In this document: in pieces, positions 4,842 to 7,651 of the stretch
How positions within the stretch are numbered: the first letter of the stretch is position 1
Layout: each line of letters opens with the position of its first letter
NCBI GenBank assembly: GCA_938003555.1
Contig: CALKXN010000038.1
Span: forward strand, 1-7,651
Source of the DNA: an uncultured Robiginitomaculum sp.
GTDB lineage: Bacteria > Pseudomonadota > Alphaproteobacteria > Caulobacterales > Maricaulaceae
Length of the DNA: 7,651 nt
Reading direction: 5' to 3'
Program-made: the position numbers and the translations under genes
The notes under the pieces: generated by a model
Seen by the model: only the letters and a program-made list of their open reading frames with translations
Databases searched by the model: none
Told to the model about the DNA's origin: nothing

Positions 4842-7651
4842 ATGAAAAACTTAGCTATACTTGCCACCACGACAATGCTCGCGACTGCGCTTATTAGCGC
4901 GCCGGCGCAGGCCAAAGACGATGATAAAAAATGGGACGTGAATAACCCTCCGGGTAAATCGAAATCCGTCAATATTGACGTGACCGAAGGCACATGGATG
5001 AGCCTTGATGTGAGTCCTGATGGCAAGACAATCGCCTTTGACCTCCTCGGTGATATTTACACCATGCCGATAAGCGGCGGCAAAGCGACCGCAATTGCGA
5101 CCGGCATGGCGTGGGAAATTCAGCCGCGCTTTTCACCTGATGGATCAAAAATTGCCTTTACCAGCGACCGCGGGGGCGGTGATAATATCTGGACGATGGA
5201 CGCAGATGGCGAGAACAAATCGCAAGTCACCAAGGAGAGCTTTCGCCTGCTCAACAATCCGACATGGCATCCCGATGGACGCTTCATCGCAGCGCGCAAA
5301 CATTTCACAACCAGCCGCTCACTCGGCACAGGCGAAATGTGGCTCTACTCCACCGAAGGCGGAAGCGGCGTTCAGCTCACCAAAAAGCCAAGCGAAGCGC
5401 ATCAAAAGGAAATTGGTGAGCCCATCTTTAGCCCTGATGGCCGCGTGCTTTACTATACTGCCAACACCACATCCGGCCCAATTTTCGAATATGCCCAAGA
5501 CAGTAATACGGCGCTGTTCGATATTAAGAGCTACGATATGGAAACGGGCGAAACCAAAACGGTTGTCCGTCACGCGGGCGGCGCAGTGCGCCCAACGCCG
5601 TCACCAGACGGAAAGTCCATGGTCTATGTGCGCCGCGAGCGCGCCAAGTCCAAATTATATATGATGGATTTGGACAGCGGCCAAACACGTAAAATCTATG
5701 ACGCCCTAGACCAAGACATGCAGGAAACATGGGCCGTTCACGGCGTCTATCCGAATATGGATTTCACGCCAGATGGAAAACATGTTGTCTTTTGGGCCGG
5801 CGGTAAAATCCGTAAACTCAATATCAAATCCGGAAAAGCTAAGACAATTGATTTTCGCGTTAAAGACACGCGCGAAATCATGGCCCCGCCGCGTCCAAAA
5901 ATCGATGTCGCGCCAGACAGCTTCTCAACTAAAATGGTGCGCTTTGCCGTGACAGACCCCTCCGGGAAAGCAGCTATTTTTGAAAGCCTCGGCAAACTCT
6001 ACACCAAACCCGTTACGCGCGGCAGCGCGGCGCGCTTAACTGAACTTCCAGACAATGTCTTTGAGCTTCACCCGAGCTATTCCGCCGATGGCAAGAGCGT
6101 CGCATTTGTAACATGGAACGACGAAGACCTCGGCGCAGTTCACGTTATGGACGTATCCAGCGGACGCATTACGACGGTCACAGATAAGCCGGGCCATTAT
6201 CGCCGCCCGACATTCTCACCGGATGGCAAAGCTGTTGTGTTTGAAAAGGGCACAGGCGGCGGCACGCTTGACCCCCTATATTCCAAAGATAGCGGCATAT
6301 ATTACGCTAAAATCGGCGAGACACCGACGCTTGTGACAAGCGGCGGTAATAATCCGCATTTCGGCGCAGATGATGATCGCATCTTCCTGACCCGTAGCCA
6401 AGACGGTACGCGGGCCCTGATTAGCGTAAACCGCTCAGGCAATGAGAAACGCACTCACGCCACATCCAAACTGGCGCAGAGCTTCTTTGTCTCGCCCGAT
6501 GAGCAAAATATCGCCTTTCGTGAAAACTATAATCTATTTGTAATGCCCGCCCCTGTGGGCGCCGCAACAATTGCAACAGGGCCATCATCCAGCACCCTGC
6601 CCGTCACCAAAGTTAGCGTGAACGGATCAACATGGCCGAGCTGGTCCCCCGATAGCGCGCGCTTAACGTGGACACTTGGCGCAACGCTTTATTCTGTTGA
6701 TGTCGCGGATATTGATGAAGATTACAGCCCGCCAACCAAAGGCAACAGCCTGTCGCGTTTTGTCAAAGCCGCAAAACCCGAAGGGTCTATTGCCCTGACA
6801 GGAGCGCGTATTATCACCATGGATGATGATGAGGGCGGCGTGATTGAAAACGGCGTTATTATCATCGAAGGCAACCGTATTCAGAGCATAGGCCGCGCCG
6901 ATGACGTCTCTATTCCATCCGGAATAACAACCGTTGATTTGGACGGTAAAACCATCATGCCGGGCATCATTGACGCCCATGCCCATGGCCCGCAAGGCAG
7001 CGACGAAATCGTGCCACAGCAAAATTGGGCCGCGCAGGCCCATCTGGCTCTTGGCGTCACGACTATTCATGACCCATCCAGCCGCGCAAGCGAGATCTTT
7101 GCCGCAAGCGAAATGCAGCGCGCAGGCATTATCCTGGCCCCGCGTATCTTCTCGACGGGTGAAGTGATCTACGGCGCGAAAGCTCCAGGCTTCTTTGCCA
7201 ATATTTCTAACGCACAGGACGCGCAGGAACATGTGACCCGCCTTGCCAGTCAGGGCGCGCAAAGCGTGAAGAACTACAACCAACCGCGCCGAGAACAGCG
7301 CCAACAGGTTGTCGCCGCCGCGCGTAAGGAAAATATTGCCGTGGTCGCCGAGGGCGGCTCGCTCTATCACATGGACATGTCCATGGTGGTCGATGGCAAT
7401 ACATCCATTGAACACAACCTGCCGCAATCTGAGATTTATGATGATGTCATACAGCTCTATGGTCAAACCGAAGTCGCCTATACGCCAACATTGATGGTGA
7501 CCTATGGCGGCGTTCGCGGAGAGAATTATTATTATCAAGAAAGCGATGTGTGGAAGCACCCGATTTTATCTAAACATGTTCCGCCGCGCGCCCTTGAGGC
7601 CCGCGCCGTGCGCCGCCAAATGGCGCCCGAGGAAGATTACGCTGACGCGGT
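4842..7651 (+). CDS. Exported TolB-like beta-propeller/amidohydrolase fusion (partial, 3' end outside window)
   Basis: The frame stays open for 936 codons to the window edge. A signal peptide (MKNLAILATTT onward, cleavage likely after Ala24 in APAQA/KD) directs export. Residues about 50-615 hold roughly ten PD40/TolB-type propeller repeats, each marked by an SPDG-like turn followed by a strand such as KIAFTSD (for example FSPDGSKIAF, FSPDGRVLYY, FTPDGKHVVF, FSPDGKAVVF, WSPDSARLTW). From about residue 647 an amidohydrolase domain begins: a beta-sandwich strand (ALTGARIITMDD, NGVIIIEGNRI), then MPGIIDAHAHG with the metal motif H713-x-H715, a candidate bridging Lys810 in QSVKNYNQP, Glu837 in VVAEGGS where many amidohydrolases have His, and H858 in SIEHNLP. 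This architecture is known in amidohydrolases of proteobacteria and Bacteroidetes, generally annotated as imidazolonepropionase-like or peptidase-like; the substrate is unknown. The propeller may gate access or bind substrate. The neighbouring exported M28 peptidase suggests peptide-related catabolism, which is inference. Confidence 0.92.
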   Translation, partial: MKNLAILATTTMLATALISAPAQAKDDDKKWDVNNPPGKSKSVNIDVTEGTWMSLDVSPDGKTIAFDLLGDIYTMPISGGKATAIATGMAWEIQPRFSPDGSKIAFTSDRGGGDNIWTMDADGENKSQVTKESFRLLNNPTWHPDGRFIAARKHFTTSRSLGTGEMWLYSTEGGSGVQLTKKPSEAHQKEIGEPIFSPDGRVLYYTANTTSGPIFEYAQDSNTALFDIKSYDMETGETKTVVRHAGGAVRPTPSPDGKSMVYVRRERAKSKLYMMDLDSGQTRKIYDALDQDMQETWAVHGVYPNMDFTPDGKHVVFWAGGKIRKLNIKSGKAKTIDFRVKDTREIMAPPRPKIDVAPDSFSTKMVRFAVTDPSGKAAIFESLGKLYTKPVTRGSAARLTELPDNVFELHPSYSADGKSVAFVTWNDEDLGAVHVMDVSSGRITTVTDKPGHYRRPTFSPDGKAVVFEKGTGGGTLDPLYSKDSGIYYAKIGETPTLVTSGGNNPHFGADDDRIFLTRSQDGTRALISVNRSGNEKRTHATSKLAQSFFVSPDEQNIAFRENYNLFVMPAPVGAATIATGPSSSTLPVTKVSVNGSTWPSWSPDSARLTWTLGATLYSVDVADIDEDYSPPTKGNSLSRFVKAAKPEGSIALTGARIITMDDDEGGVIENGVIIIEGNRIQSIGRADDVSIPSGITTVDLDGKTIMPGIIDAHAHGPQGSDEIVPQQNWAAQAHLALGVTTIHDPSSRASEIFAASEMQRAGIILAPRIFSTGEVIYGAKAPGFFANISNAQDAQEHVTRLASQGAQSVKNYNQPRREQRQQVVAAARKENIAVVAEGGSLYHMDMSMVVDGNTSIEHNLPQSEIYDDVIQLYGQTEVAYTPTLMVTYGGVRGENYYYQESDVWKHPILSKHVPPRALEARAVRRQMAPEEDYADA

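Noticed and set aside
5095..5664. 189-codon plus-strand open frame inside the TolB-like region
   Set aside because: It is an out-of-frame shadow of the long gene, Ser/Arg/Pro/Ala-rich with no domain, while the main frame shows regular SPDG repeats across the same bases.
6663..7559. 298-codon open frame on the minus strand opposite the amidohydrolase domain
   Set aside because: It lies entirely antisense to a well-supported coding domain with intact catalytic motifs. Its composition is a by-product of the codon use on the other strand, and it shows no recognisable domain.

Overview
The window looks like ordinary chromosome from a Gram-negative proteobacterium, most likely an alphaproteobacterium of the Hyphomonadaceae/Maricaulales type. 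That placement is inferred from moderate GC, from SoxR without a neighbouring soxS, and from exported M28 peptidase and TolB-like/amidohydrolase proteins; it was not tested by any search. There is no sign of a mobile element, CRISPR array, tRNA, rRNA or phage gene. Coding density is very high, and no gene-free stretch exceeds about 90 bp.

Layout: (1) bases 1-99 are the 3' end of an unrecognised + strand gene. (2) soxR (minus, 96-560) is divergent from a VOC/glyoxalase-fold gene (plus, 642-1097). The 81 bp between them hold a perfect 18-bp SoxR operator inside a promoter with the 19-bp spacer typical of SoxR targets. (3) A pirin-family gene (minus, 1094-1957) is divergent from a glutathione S-transferase-like gene (plus, 2024-2659). 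(4) A beta-class carbonic anhydrase (minus, 2660-3289) is divergent from an exported M28 zinc peptidase with a C-terminal fibronectin III-like domain (plus, 3370-4752). (5) A very large exported protein (plus, from 4842 and running off the window) carries about ten TolB/PD40 beta-propeller repeats followed by an amidohydrolase domain.

The first seven genes alternate strictly in strand (+ - + - + - +). Each of the three convergent junctions has stop codons that overlap by 4 bp or abut, and each divergent pair shares a 66-81 bp promoter region.

Functionally, the left half reads as a small redox/electrophile-stress neighbourhood. SoxR senses redox-active compounds and very probably switches on the VOC protein directly; pirin and the GST-like protein are commonly linked to oxidative or electrophile handling, but nothing in the sequence places them under SoxR. 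The right half encodes two exported hydrolases that plausibly act on peptides or related substrates in the periplasm or outside. The strongest unusual points are the textbook SoxR operator driving a VOC gene, the interlocked-stop alternating architecture, and an Asp where the M28 peptidase should have its first zinc-binding His. I did not find a convincing undescribed system.
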